Source: Pedobacter sp. SYSU D00535 (GTDB taxonomy: Bacteria; Bacteroidota; Bacteroidia; Sphingobacteriales; Sphingobacteriaceae). Taken from it: a DNA stretch of 64,000 bases. The position numbers were made by a program, and so were the translations under genes. Shown here piece by piece: positions 26,993 to 35,360 of the stretch. Location: contig NZ_JAFEWD010000012.1 in NCBI RefSeq assembly GCF_017355855.1, forward strand, positions 62,001-126,000. Reading direction: 5' to 3'. The notes under the pieces are model-generated. The model saw only the letters and a program-made list of their open reading frames with translations, ran no database searches and had not been told where the DNA came from. Each line of letters starts with the position of its first letter. The stretch's first letter is position 1.

Positions 26993-28183
26993 TTAAAACT
27001 GATAAGGCTCCTCTTTCTTATCCTGCCTTTTAGTTCCTTCATACAGTTCATATTCGAGCAAGCGGCAGTCCAGCTTTCCATTGTAAAACTCAATTCTTCT
27101 GGCAGCCTTCAAACCTATTTTCTTCGCGAGGTCCGGATTGCCTGTGAAAATATAACCACTGTATCCTTTACACTCCTGCTTCATGTAGTCACCCATTCTC
27201 TTATAGGTAGCCTCCAGCTTAGAATGCACCCCAAGTCTTTCGCCATATTCCGGATTAAACATGATAACGCCTTGTTCTCCCTGAGGAACCGGGGTTTCGG
27301 CAAAATCACACACATGGAATTCGATCAGCTGATCCACCCCTGCGGTTTTAGCGTTGCGTTGAGCAACATCGACAGCGTCTGCAGAAATATCTGAGGCGAT
27401 TATCTTAAAATCGACCTGCTTTTTAGCCTTGTCTTTAAGTTTCCTTCTTTCCGCAAAAAACACCTGCTCGTCATACCCAATGATGTGCATAAAAGCGTAA
27501 TTCATACGGAACAGGCCTGGACTTTTATCAGTAGCAAGTAATGCTGCTTCAATAGCAAGGGTACCAGAACCGCACATAGGATTAATAAAAGGGCTCTTTT
27601 GATCCCACTTAGTGGCCATAATGGTCGATGCAGCAAGAGCTTCAAGCATTGGCGCCTTACCAGGGATTTTTCGGTACCCGTGCTTTGAAAGCGTCTCTCC
27701 CGAAGTATCCAAAAAGATCTCTGCCTTATCGCCCTGCCAATACAGGTTAACCACCGTTTTATTAAGCTCCGGTCCCGAATTCGGTCTTACCCCCTTTTTC
27801 TCTTTGATTCGATCTACAATAGCATCTTTTACCTTTACGTTAGCAAAAAGGGGAGTAGAAATATGTTCGTTATTTACAACTGAGGTAACAGAAAAGTATC
27901 CCATTACGTCGATTAGCTCTTCCCATTCAATTTGTACAAGTTCGTTGTACAGATGAGTAGGAGTTGGTGCAGTAAAAGTCCCTAATGAATAAAGCACCTG
28001 GCTGGCACAGCGCAGATTCAGATTAAGTGGTATACAGTCGTTTACGCTACCTTCCAGCTCCACGCCTGTTGCAAAAACCCTTACCGGTTTATACCCTAAT
28101 TCTTCAATTTCTTTAACAAGATAAGGCGATAAGCGCTTATTGCACGTTACTATAATCCTACTGTTGGTGTTGAAAACTTGCAT
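26993..28183 (-). CDS. THUMP-domain SAM-dependent RNA methyltransferase (RlmL/Trm-G10-like)
   Basis: Cytosolic RNA methyltransferase of 396 residues. The N-terminal THUMP domain (about 40-165) includes LFANVKVKDAIVDRIKEKKGVRP. The Rossmann methyltransferase part has motif I as INPMCGSGTLAIEAALLATD and the catalytic motif IMFNPEYGERLGVH, where the usual NPPYG reads NPEYG. The family methylates N2 of guanine in 23S rRNA (RlmL/YcbY N-half) or tRNA. The target cannot be chosen from the sequence. The gene faces hisS and ends 18 bases after it. A DUF3127 gene diverges from it across a 65-base gap. Confidence 0.9.
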   Translation of the reverse strand: MQVFNTNSRIIVTCNKRLSPYLVKEIEELGYKPVRVFATGVELEGSVNDCIPLNLNLRCASQVLYSLGTFTAPTPTHLYNELVQIEWEELIDVMGYFSVTSVVNNEHISTPLFANVKVKDAIVDRIKEKKGVRPNSGPELNKTVVNLYWQGDKAEIFLDTSGETLSKHGYRKIPGKAPMLEALAASTIMATKWDQKSPFINPMCGSGTLAIEAALLATDKSPGLFRMNYAFMHIIGYDEQVFFAERRKLKDKAKKQVDFKIIASDISADAVDVAQRNAKTAGVDQLIEFHVCDFAETPVPQGEQGVIMFNPEYGERLGVHSKLEATYKRMGDYMKQECKGYSGYIFTGNPDLAKKIGLKAARRIEFYNGKLDCRLLEYELYEGTKRQDKKEEPYQF

Positions 28184-28248
28184 AATATTGTGCGAAGTTA
28201 ATCAATTAAAATTGCCAGCTTTGGTTTTGATTTTTTAGAATTATTGAA

Positions 28249-28611
28249 ATGGATATTAAAGGAAAAGTTCACGAGGTATCTCCGGTTATGAACGTAACCG
28301 ATACTTTTAAGAAAAGAGAAGTGGTTATAGAGTATGCGGAAAACCCTCAATACCCTGAATACATAAAGTTCGAGGCTTTACAAGATAAAGTGAACCTGTT
28401 TGACAATTTAAAAGTTGGTGATCAGGTAGAGGTATTTTTCAACCTGCGCGGCCGCCCATGGACAGACCGTAACGGAAAAACTGCCTATTTCAACACACTT
28501 GTAGTTTGGAGAATTAACGTGCTAAGTGGTCAACAACCTGCGGGAGCTCCTGAGTATGTTCCTCCAATGGACATCAGCTCTGCGCCAGGCGACGATGATC
28601 TTCCTTTCTAA
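28249..28611 (+). CDS. DUF3127 protein with SSB-like acidic C-terminal tip
   Basis: A 120-residue protein of the DUF3127 family, found mainly in Bacteroidota. The fold predicted from the family is an OB-type beta barrel (MDIKGKVHEVSPVMNVTDTFKKREVVIEY, GRPWTDRNGKTAYFNTLVVWRI). The C-terminus ends SAPGDDDLPF, which strongly resembles the DDDIPF tip by which single-stranded-DNA-binding protein (SSB) recruits repair enzymes. Together this suggests nucleic-acid binding and partner recruitment. Function is unproven. It is divergent from an RNA methyltransferase, and is closed by a strong bidirectional terminator. Confidence 0.85.
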   Translation: MDIKGKVHEVSPVMNVTDTFKKREVVIEYAENPQYPEYIKFEALQDKVNLFDNLKVGDQVEVFFNLRGRPWTDRNGKTAYFNTLVVWRINVLSGQQPAGAPEYVPPMDISSAPGDDDLPF

Positions 28612-28627
28612 GATAAATTTGACCTAA

Positions 28628-28664
28628 TAAAAAAGCTCCATCCCTCGCGGTTGGAGCTTTTTCT
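28628..28664. terminator. Bidirectional terminator between the DUF3127 gene and the type IX-like protein
   Basis: Ten-base perfect stem AAAAGCTCCA / TGGAGCTTTT with an 11-base loop, T runs on both strands. It serves both converging transcripts. Confidence 0.88.
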
Positions 28665-28686
28665 ATTTATCCCTCAGGCGAAACAA

Positions 28687-29616
28687 TTATTCTTTAACCA
28701 CCCTTTTGACAAACCACTTCCCACTTTGGTTTATAGATATATAATAAATCCCGTTTTTACTCATGTTCACCTTCCCACTAAAAGTAGCAACTGAGCCAGC
28801 TATTTTCTCCGACAGGAGCTGTTTCTTTTCTGAGTCAGTGATTTTTACTACCGCAGCTTTTTTTTCGGGAAGAGCAAAGGAAACGCTCATACTTCCAGAA
28901 GAAAAATTAGGATAGATCACGAAATCCTCAACTGCCAATGAATTAACATTCTGCTCTGAGCCTGTAATCTCTTTCATTTCACTCGCAGACACATCACTTA
29001 ATGTAATATGCATGCGAGTGGTGTAGCCGTTCTTATCCGTATTGCTGTAATCAAAGGATTGCGAGTTCTCCCTTTCCCGGAATGGACGAATGATGGGACG
29101 ATCGGAAAAACCGGTATGTTCTCTGAATGCATTTGGAATTCTTACGCTAATATCGCCACGGGGAAGCAAGGCAATCCTCTTGGAGAGGCTGTCGAGGTCT
29201 TTGAACCGCTTCACAAATTTTTCTCCATCCATTAGCAAAACCGTGTCAGCGTGCAAAGTCAAAACGTCTTGAGGAGCTTTGAATTTGAAAAATCTGGTCC
29301 TAGCGGTGTCTCCGTCCAGATTTAATCTTATCTCAGGGATGTCTTTAAAGCGCTGTATTAAGACGTCTTCTTTGTCCTGCTTTGGTTTCACCACCATCTC
29401 TTGTCTTAACTTTTTATCGAAATCTTTAAACTCCTTTTGCACTCTACTCCTTTCTGCTTTGTCTAGCTGAGTCAGGGACTTCCCATTCACAATAGTGTCG
29501 CCATCCTTAATGATGATCGTCCTGTCCAGGCGTTTTTTATCTTGTCCCTTCACCTCTGGAAGGCCTAGGGCCGATATCAGACTAAAAATCAAAAGATTAA
29601 ATAAAAGCTGTTTCAT
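28687..29616 (-). CDS. Secreted protein with type IX secretion-like C-terminal sorting domain
   Basis: A 309-residue exported protein with N-terminal signal (MKQLLFNLLIFSLISALGLPEVKG). Middle part is charged and of unknown function (repeated short helices, for example QTDKAERSRVQKEF-like stretches). The final ~75 residues match the type IX (Por) sorting domain plan: FVIYPNFSSGSMSVSFAL, then VVKITDSEKKQLLSEKIAGS, and the last GIYYISINQSGKWFVKRVV. The usual YPNP is YPNF here. Such domains direct proteins to the cell surface. It is divergent from the two-component kinase gene. The role of the body is unknown. Confidence 0.83.
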   Translation of the reverse strand: MKQLLFNLLIFSLISALGLPEVKGQDKKRLDRTIIIKDGDTIVNGKSLTQLDKAERSRVQKEFKDFDKKLRQEMVVKPKQDKEDVLIQRFKDIPEIRLNLDGDTARTRFFKFKAPQDVLTLHADTVLLMDGEKFVKRFKDLDSLSKRIALLPRGDISVRIPNAFREHTGFSDRPIIRPFRERENSQSFDYSNTDKNGYTTRMHITLSDVSASEMKEITGSEQNVNSLAVEDFVIYPNFSSGSMSVSFALPEKKAAVVKITDSEKKQLLSEKIAGSVATFSGKVNMSKNGIYYISINQSGKWFVKRVVKE

Positions 29617-29718
29617 GACGTTTAAGTATTTAATACGAATTTACCTGTGGCGAAAACCTTATTTTGTTAAGGCCTTGTTAAAAATTGTTAAAAGCAGGTT
29701 CTGCAACAGGAGCTTACG

Positions 29719-29727
29719 TACTTTTGT
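29719..29727 (+). promoter_or_regulatory. -7 element before the RprX-like kinase
   Basis: TACTTTTGT is a full match to TAnnTTTG, 32 bases before the ATG. Confidence 0.5.
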
Positions 29728-29759
29728 AGGAAGGACCATTCCTTAATCAATTATCCTCG

Positions 29760-31595
29760 ATGAAGAAGAGAAGTATTAGTCTGATTATTGGCTTGATGAG
29801 TGTGGCATTGCTGGGGGTAATGGCTATGCAGCTCTACTATCTAAAGCAATCATATACACTTAAGTCGCAACTGTTTGATCAGTCGGTGAATCAGGCCCTA
29901 TCTAAAGTTGCCGCCAAAATTGAGAAATATGAGGCTTACGATTTTTTGAAAAAACGGGTTCAGGAAGACGATGAGGAAGTTCTCCGGGAAAAGCAACTAT
30001 TCTTAGCGAAGGCGAAAGAAGCTAATAAACCGAGAAAAGAGCGTAAGAACCAGGGAATGTCTCACAAAGACAGATATGCCTATTTACTAAGAAAAGAACA
30101 GCGAATAGCCGACAGCATTTTTGCCGTGAGGGACAGTATCCTTCGCTCTAAGTATCCTTATGTAGTGGCAGTAAATGAGCCGGAGGATGAGGATCAGATT
30201 CAGATTGATGTAAAAATTGATGTCGCCGAATTTGAAGACCAGTTTGGAGGAGTACATCAGCGGGCCATTACACGAGTAGTTCCCCGAGTTAACGCCGAAG
30301 CAAAAGCTGTTAGTGAAAGGATTGATTCGATTAAAAGATACTTGGTGCTTGATCCGGTAAAAGGACCGCAAATAGTAACAAGCGTTAAACCGAAAATCAA
30401 AACACTCAGCGAGAGTGCCATCAGGGAACTGGAACGTAGCAAGAAAGAGCATGCCAGCAAAGTAAAAAAGTATCTTGACTCGGTGCGTTTAGTGAAGAAA
30501 AAAGGAATGCTTGAAGACCTGGCAACTGAAATGCAGGAAGTGAACATCCCGATTCAGAAAAGGATCAACCTCATATTTCTGGACTCCATGCTAAGAGCTG
30601 AATTTCAAAATCAGGGTGTGAATATTGACTATGCTTATCAGGTGACCTCGGCGCGAAAGGATAGCCTCATCTTCATCAAAGCATCCAACAATGCTTACAC
30701 CTTTGAACCCTACAACACCTATAAAACGGTGCTCTTCCCTAATGATATGATCAGGGACGCGGGTATGCTTATGGTGACTTTCCCTCAAAAAAACTCGGTG
30801 ATCATGTCGAATCTTGGAGCCATGATGATCTCCTCCGCCTCTTTGCTGCTGGTGCTGTTATTCTGTTTCGGATTTACAATTCACCTCATTCTGCGGCAGA
30901 AGAAGATCTCCGAAATGAAGACCGACTTCATCAACAACATGACGCACGAGTTTAAAACGCCTGTCGCTACCATTATGATTGCCAGCGAGGCATTGAAAGA
31001 CCCTGAGTTAACAGAAGACAGATCGAGGATAAACCGTTTGGCTGGCATAATCTATGATGAAAATGTCCGCCTGGGCAACCACATCGAGCGGGTTTTGAAT
31101 ATCGCAAAAATCGACAAAGGCGATTTGAAGCTGGACTTCAAACCCGTGGAGATGAATGAGTTGATCGCAGCCATTACCGATAGTATGGAACTGCAGTTTC
31201 AGAAAAAAGAAGCAGTAGTGGATCTGCAACTTGACGCTGCACATGCCTGTGTAAAAGGTGATGAATTACATCTTAGCAATGTAATATTCAACCTTATCGA
31301 TAATGCCTTAAAGTACAGTAACGATCATCCGAAGATCACTATCACCACGCAGAACAGTGGAAAGAATCTGGTGATCAGGGTAAGAGATAAGGGGATAGGA
31401 ATGAGCAAAGACCAGCTCTCAAAAATATTTGAGCAGTTTTACCGCATCCCTACAGGAAATTTACATGATGTTAAAGGATTTGGGCTCGGCCTGAGTTACG
31501 TCAGCAACATTGTAAAAAGACACCATGGCAATATTCGGGTTAAAAGTGAAAAGGATAAAGGTTCAGAATTTGAAATAATTTTCCCGACACAATAG
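29760..31595 (+). CDS. Sensor histidine kinase with a large periplasmic domain (RprX-like)
   Basis: Inner-membrane sensor of 611 residues. The first TM helix is at about 8-28; a long charged, helical and probably coiled periplasmic region of about 310 residues follows (many Lys, Glu, Arg), ending before the second TM helix near 350-375. The HisKA box is NNMTHEFKTPVATI with His396. The HATPase domain shows NLIDNALKYS, RDKGIGMSK, FEQFYRIP and GFGLGLSYVSNIVKRH. It is followed nine bases later (18 to the preferred ATG) by an OmpR-type regulator, so this is a cognate pair. In Bacteroides the comparable RprXY pair has been tied to stress and metal response. Signal unknown here. Confidence 0.92.
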   Translation: MKKRSISLIIGLMSVALLGVMAMQLYYLKQSYTLKSQLFDQSVNQALSKVAAKIEKYEAYDFLKKRVQEDDEEVLREKQLFLAKAKEANKPRKERKNQGMSHKDRYAYLLRKEQRIADSIFAVRDSILRSKYPYVVAVNEPEDEDQIQIDVKIDVAEFEDQFGGVHQRAITRVVPRVNAEAKAVSERIDSIKRYLVLDPVKGPQIVTSVKPKIKTLSESAIRELERSKKEHASKVKKYLDSVRLVKKKGMLEDLATEMQEVNIPIQKRINLIFLDSMLRAEFQNQGVNIDYAYQVTSARKDSLIFIKASNNAYTFEPYNTYKTVLFPNDMIRDAGMLMVTFPQKNSVIMSNLGAMMISSASLLLVLLFCFGFTIHLILRQKKISEMKTDFINNMTHEFKTPVATIMIASEALKDPELTEDRSRINRLAGIIYDENVRLGNHIERVLNIAKIDKGDLKLDFKPVEMNELIAAITDSMELQFQKKEAVVDLQLDAAHACVKGDELHLSNVIFNLIDNALKYSNDHPKITITTQNSGKNLVIRVRDKGIGMSKDQLSKIFEQFYRIPTGNLHDVKGFGLGLSYVSNIVKRHHGNIRVKSEKDKGSEFEIIFPTQ

Positions 31596-31613
31596 ATACT
31601 AGCATTGAATTAT

Positions 31614-32345
31614 ATGTCAGCAACAGCGCATCCTGCGGAGGCAGGAAAAGGTCAGAAGATTTTATTGGTAGAAGACGACCCAAACCTCGGCTTGCTCCTG
31701 CAGGACTACCTGCAACTGAAAGGTAAGTATCAGGTTACCTTGGCGAAAGACGGGGACGAGGGAGCTCGTATGTTCAGCAAGGAAAGCTTTGACCTTTGCA
31801 TTCTTGATGTGATGATGCCGAAGAAAGACGGCTTTACACTGGGAAAAGAGATCCGAAAAGTAAACCCCTTCATTCCCATCATTTTCGCCACAGCGAAAAC
31901 AATGATCGAAGATAAGTCGGAGGCTTTTACTTTAGGAGGTGATGACTACATTACAAAACCCTTCCGCATCGAGGAACTTCTTCTTCGCATAAACGCGCTG
32001 CTAAAACGGGTAGCCAACCAGGAGAAGAACGTCGAACAGGAGCAACAAGATAAATTCGAGATTGGTGACTATCAGTTTGATTACACTGCCCAGGTGATCA
32101 AAAAAGACGAACAACAACAAAAGGTGTCCACGAAAGAGGCTGAGCTCCTACGGTTGTTGTGTTTAAAGAAAAACCACGTGCTTACCCGTGAAGAGGCGCT
32201 GCTTAGCATCTGGCACGACGATAATTACTTTAATGGCCGTAGTATGGATGTTTTCCTCAGCAAATTGCGGAAATACCTTAAAGATGATCCCAAAGTGGAG
32301 ATTATAAACGTACACGGAAAAGGTTATAAGTTGATTGTAAACTGA
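31614..32345 (+). CDS. OmpR/PhoB-family response regulator (RprY-like)
   Basis: DNA-binding regulator of 243 residues. The receiver domain (about 15-130) has EDD, phosphoacceptor Asp in LCILDVMMPKKDG, conserved Thr/Ala in FATAK and Lys in ITKPFR. The winged-helix domain (about 145-240) contains KEAELLRLLCLKKNHVLTREEALLSIW and SMDVFLSKLRKYLKDDPKVEIINVHGKGYKL. The ATG at 31614 is preferred over the TTG nine bases upstream. It is paired with the preceding membrane kinase. Downstream is a cluster of a metal-type TonB receptor, which could be in its regulon, an unproven idea. Confidence 0.93.
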   Translation: MSATAHPAEAGKGQKILLVEDDPNLGLLLQDYLQLKGKYQVTLAKDGDEGARMFSKESFDLCILDVMMPKKDGFTLGKEIRKVNPFIPIIFATAKTMIEDKSEAFTLGGDDYITKPFRIEELLLRINALLKRVANQEKNVEQEQQDKFEIGDYQFDYTAQVIKKDEQQQKVSTKEAELLRLLCLKKNHVLTREEALLSIWHDDNYFNGRSMDVFLSKLRKYLKDDPKVEIINVHGKGYKLIVN

Positions 32346-32366
32346 CATTACGCAACTTTTTTTCTT

Positions 32367-32375
32367 TAATTTTGT
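32367..32375 (+). promoter_or_regulatory. -7 element of the His/Cys-rich small protein
   Basis: TAATTTTGT matches TAnnTTTG fully, 12 bases before the ATG. It suggests the small protein and receptor genes are transcribed apart from the two-component genes. Confidence 0.45.
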
Positions 32376-32387
32376 TCCTCCCGAGAC

Positions 32388-32726
32388 ATGATTAAGAAAA
32401 AGTCAATACGGATACTGCTATCGAGCCTGCTGTTGCTTTGCTTCTCGGCTGTAGCTATCCCTTTTGATCTTTTTCACCATCACACCGAAGAAGCGGTAAG
32501 TTGTTCTGATTCCTCCCAGGGTGTCTGTTCACATAAAGCCCACTTGTCGAAAAAAGCTAGCTCCTGCTGGCTTTGTGCATTTCACATAGACAAAAACTTC
32601 ACCACCGTTACCAAGTCAGACCACGCAGAAGAGCCAATCCTGGTAAGGATACTTACAGAAAACAGAGTTGCCGGATTTTTCTTCGACCGGCTTATCTCCT
32701 ACCTCCGAGGCCCTCCAGCTCACTAA
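32388..32726 (+). CDS. Small exported His/Cys-rich protein upstream of a metal-type TonB receptor
   Basis: A 112-residue protein with a hydrophobic N-terminal helix (KSIRILLSSLLLLCFSAVAIPF), then DLFHHHTEEAVSCSD, GVCSHKAHLSK and a CxxC pair in SSCWLCAFHID. His and Cys clusters point to metal binding in the periplasm. It fits small companion proteins often found before zinc or cobalt receptors in this phylum; I cannot name the family. The receptor gene starts 134 bases later; a small hairpin lies between them. No enzymatic motif. Confidence 0.75.
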   Translation: MIKKKSIRILLSSLLLLCFSAVAIPFDLFHHHTEEAVSCSDSSQGVCSHKAHLSKKASSCWLCAFHIDKNFTTVTKSDHAEEPILVRILTENRVAGFFFDRLISYLRGPPAH

Positions 32727-32786
32727 TATTCTGCTTATTTAACTACTTTATAATCTGTATTTTAACAGATCCCTTTTTTAGTCATA

Positions 32787-32806
32787 GGGCTCATAGCCCA
32801 TATTTT
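32787..32806 (+). other. Small hairpin between the His/Cys-rich gene and the receptor gene
   Basis: Five-base perfect stem GGGCT / AGCCC with loop CAT, followed by ATATTTT. It could partly end the first transcript or limit read-through. Weak on its own. Confidence 0.4.
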
Positions 32807-32859
32807 AACACACACAAAATCATGGGCGCACAACTTAGTCGCCCGAAGTCTCCTATTCA

Positions 32860-35163
32860 ATGAAAATAATTTCATCATTATTCTTTTTGATCATTCTTAC
32901 GATCAACAGCGTCGCAGCCTCGGTGCTGGCTATTAGTGGAAAAGTTACCGATGCAAACACCGGAGCTCCTTTGGCCGGCGCAAGTGTCTCTATCTCCGAA
33001 CTCCGAATTTCTACCTCTACTGATGAAAATGGCGAATATACTTTTGCGAGGATCCCTGCCCGCGGTCGTTTTCTGATTGAAGTCCGGTACGTCGGATACA
33101 AGACAGAAACACAGATGGTAGATCTTAGTACTTCAGCGAACATCAATTTCAGCCTTCAACCAAGCATCATAGAAGTGCACGAAGTGGTGGTTACAGGGAC
33201 ATTATCCAGTGTCGACAACAGGACCAATAGCACCTCGGTCACGTCCCTAAACAAGGAAGAGATGCTGAGCCGTCCGTCCACAAATATTATCGATGCAATT
33301 TCCAGGGTTCCGGGAGTTTCTCAAATTACTACGGGTGCCGCTTCTAAACCTGTAATTAGAGGGTTAAGCTATAACCGTGTCATTACCCTTGCCGACGGGG
33401 TAAAGCAGGAAGGACAACAATGGGGTGATGAGCACGGCATAGAGATAGACCAGTATCAGGCGCAGCGTGTAGAAATTTTAAGGGGAGCTGCAAGTTTGGT
33501 TTATGGGTCTGATGCTATGGGGGGTGTCATCAACATCTTAGATCCTCTTCCAGCGCCTTCGGGGCAAATCCGTGGAGAGGTGATAAGCAATTACGCCAGT
33601 AATAACGGCCTTAGTGGCAATTCTGCCATGATTCAGGGTAATAACAACGGCTTTGTCTGGCTGGCCCGGGGAAGCTACAAAAACGCGTACGATTATAACA
33701 CACCTGGCGGCCGCATAGCAAACAGTGCCTTTAATGAAACTAACTTCTCAGGACAATTAGGGTTGAATAAGAGTTGGGGTTATACTCACCTTAACCTGTC
33801 TAGTTATCAAAGTAAGATAGGAATCCCCGGACACGGGCACCATCATGACGAAGAAGAGCATGAGGAGGAAGAAGAGGAACATCACGAGCCCGAATTTTTC
33901 AACGGCACTACCTCACGGTCGCTCCGCTTGCCCTACCAGGATGTACGACACTACAAGCTGGCCCTGAATAACCACTTCCTGTTCTCCAAAGGCAGACTTC
34001 GTTCCACCCTCGGCTATCAAAACAACGAGCGCCGGGAATTAGAAGAAAGTACAACTGATCCCTCCCTGTTCTTTGACCTCAATACCTACAATTACGATTT
34101 CAAGTATTACTTTGAGGAAAATACGGGATGGGAACCGGTAATAGGTATTTCGGGCTCCTTCCAAAATAGTAGAAACAGAGCGGAAGAATACCTGATTCCG
34201 GACTATAAGAGCGAAGATTACGGCGCTTTTGCCTACATTAGAAAGTCCTGGACAAATACCAGCGCAAATGCGGGCCTGCGGTTCGACTACCGGAATTTTG
34301 AAGGCACAGAGCTTCTCGAAGACGGCGAGCAGCGCTTCGCTAGCTTCACCAACAACTTCTCCAATATCAGCGGTGCAGTGGGGCTGACACATAACTTCGG
34401 GGAAACTTTAAATATTAAGGCTAATATCGGGTCGGCTTTCAGAGCACCCAATATTGCTGAATTAAGCTCAAACGGTGTACACGAAGGCACCTTCCGGTAC
34501 GAGATTGGAAATCCTGCACTGAATTCGGAGCGGAGCTTTTATGCGGATGCAGCCCTGGAATATCACACCAGCCGCGTGGATGCCCACTTCAATCTGTACA
34601 ATAACTATATCGATAACTACATTTATCAGCGACAATTAGCGGGGGAAACCATTGATGGAGTAGAAGGGGGCCTTCCCGTCTATCGATACGTGCAGGACAA
34701 TGCAAATCTTTACGGTCTGGAAGCAGGTTTAACCTTACATCCAAATACGCTGATTCACCTGGAAAACAGCTTTTCAATAACCAGAGGGAAAAACAGGGCT
34801 ACTGGAAACCACCTACCCTTCATGCCGGCACCGGTACTGAGAAACGAACTTCGCATCGAGCCCGAAATCAGGTCTAAAACCTTAAGCAATAGCTGGATGT
34901 CAGTCGGCATTGACAACTTTTTCAGGCAGAATCAATTCGATCCCGAATTTGAAACAGCAACCTCGGGGTATACACTTCTTAATGCCTCTGTTGGAACTAG
35001 CGTGAAATTGGGAGCACAGGCGCTTCGGCTTTATATCACTGCCACTAATATTCTTGACAGACAGTACGTGGATCACCTTAACCGACTGAAACCGCAGGGT
35101 ATATTTAATCAAGGCAGAAACGTAATGGTGGGCCTGCACCTGCCGTTTACATTAACTAAATAA
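32860..35163 (+). CDS. TonB-dependent outer-membrane receptor, probable zinc or other transition metal
   Basis: Outer-membrane active-transport receptor of 767 residues. The signal peptide is followed by a carboxypeptidase-D-like beta domain (about 22-105: ISGKVTDANTGAPLAGASVSISE), a plug (about 110-230, PVIRGLSYNRVITLADGVKQEGQQWGDEHG), then the beta barrel. An extracellular loop near residues 325-347 has a run rich in His, Asp and Glu (PGHGHHHDEEEHE and more acidic/His residues), as in ZnuD-type zinc receptors. The barrel ends in RNVMVGLHLPFTLTK. With the preceding His/Cys-rich protein this looks like metal uptake rather than siderophore uptake. The exact metal cannot be set. Confidence 0.9.
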   Translation: MKIISSLFFLIILTINSVAASVLAISGKVTDANTGAPLAGASVSISELRISTSTDENGEYTFARIPARGRFLIEVRYVGYKTETQMVDLSTSANINFSLQPSIIEVHEVVVTGTLSSVDNRTNSTSVTSLNKEEMLSRPSTNIIDAISRVPGVSQITTGAASKPVIRGLSYNRVITLADGVKQEGQQWGDEHGIEIDQYQAQRVEILRGAASLVYGSDAMGGVINILDPLPAPSGQIRGEVISNYASNNGLSGNSAMIQGNNNGFVWLARGSYKNAYDYNTPGGRIANSAFNETNFSGQLGLNKSWGYTHLNLSSYQSKIGIPGHGHHHDEEEHEEEEEEHHEPEFFNGTTSRSLRLPYQDVRHYKLALNNHFLFSKGRLRSTLGYQNNERRELEESTTDPSLFFDLNTYNYDFKYYFEENTGWEPVIGISGSFQNSRNRAEEYLIPDYKSEDYGAFAYIRKSWTNTSANAGLRFDYRNFEGTELLEDGEQRFASFTNNFSNISGAVGLTHNFGETLNIKANIGSAFRAPNIAELSSNGVHEGTFRYEIGNPALNSERSFYADAALEYHTSRVDAHFNLYNNYIDNYIYQRQLAGETIDGVEGGLPVYRYVQDNANLYGLEAGLTLHPNTLIHLENSFSITRGKNRATGNHLPFMPAPVLRNELRIEPEIRSKTLSNSWMSVGIDNFFRQNQFDPEFETATSGYTLLNASVGTSVKLGAQALRLYITATNILDRQYVDHLNRLKPQGIFNQGRNVMVGLHLPFTLTK

Positions 35164-35360
35164 TTTGTAAAAACAGGGCTGTGCATCTCTATGAAGGCTT
35201 GGCCCTGCTTCCGTTACAAGTCCTTAATCCCTCCTTCCCTTCAGCTACCGCATTTTCTACAACAAAAAAACGCGACCATATCTTTCCACCTTTATATATT
35301 TTTATCAACTATGACGTTTGAGTCGCGTATAACAATCCTTGGAAAAAGAAACCAAAAACA

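Noticed and set aside
26993-28183. NPEYG instead of NPPYG as evidence of an inactive methyltransferase
   Set aside because: The rest of the motif (EYGER) is intact and this variant may be normal in the phylum; I cannot check homologues.
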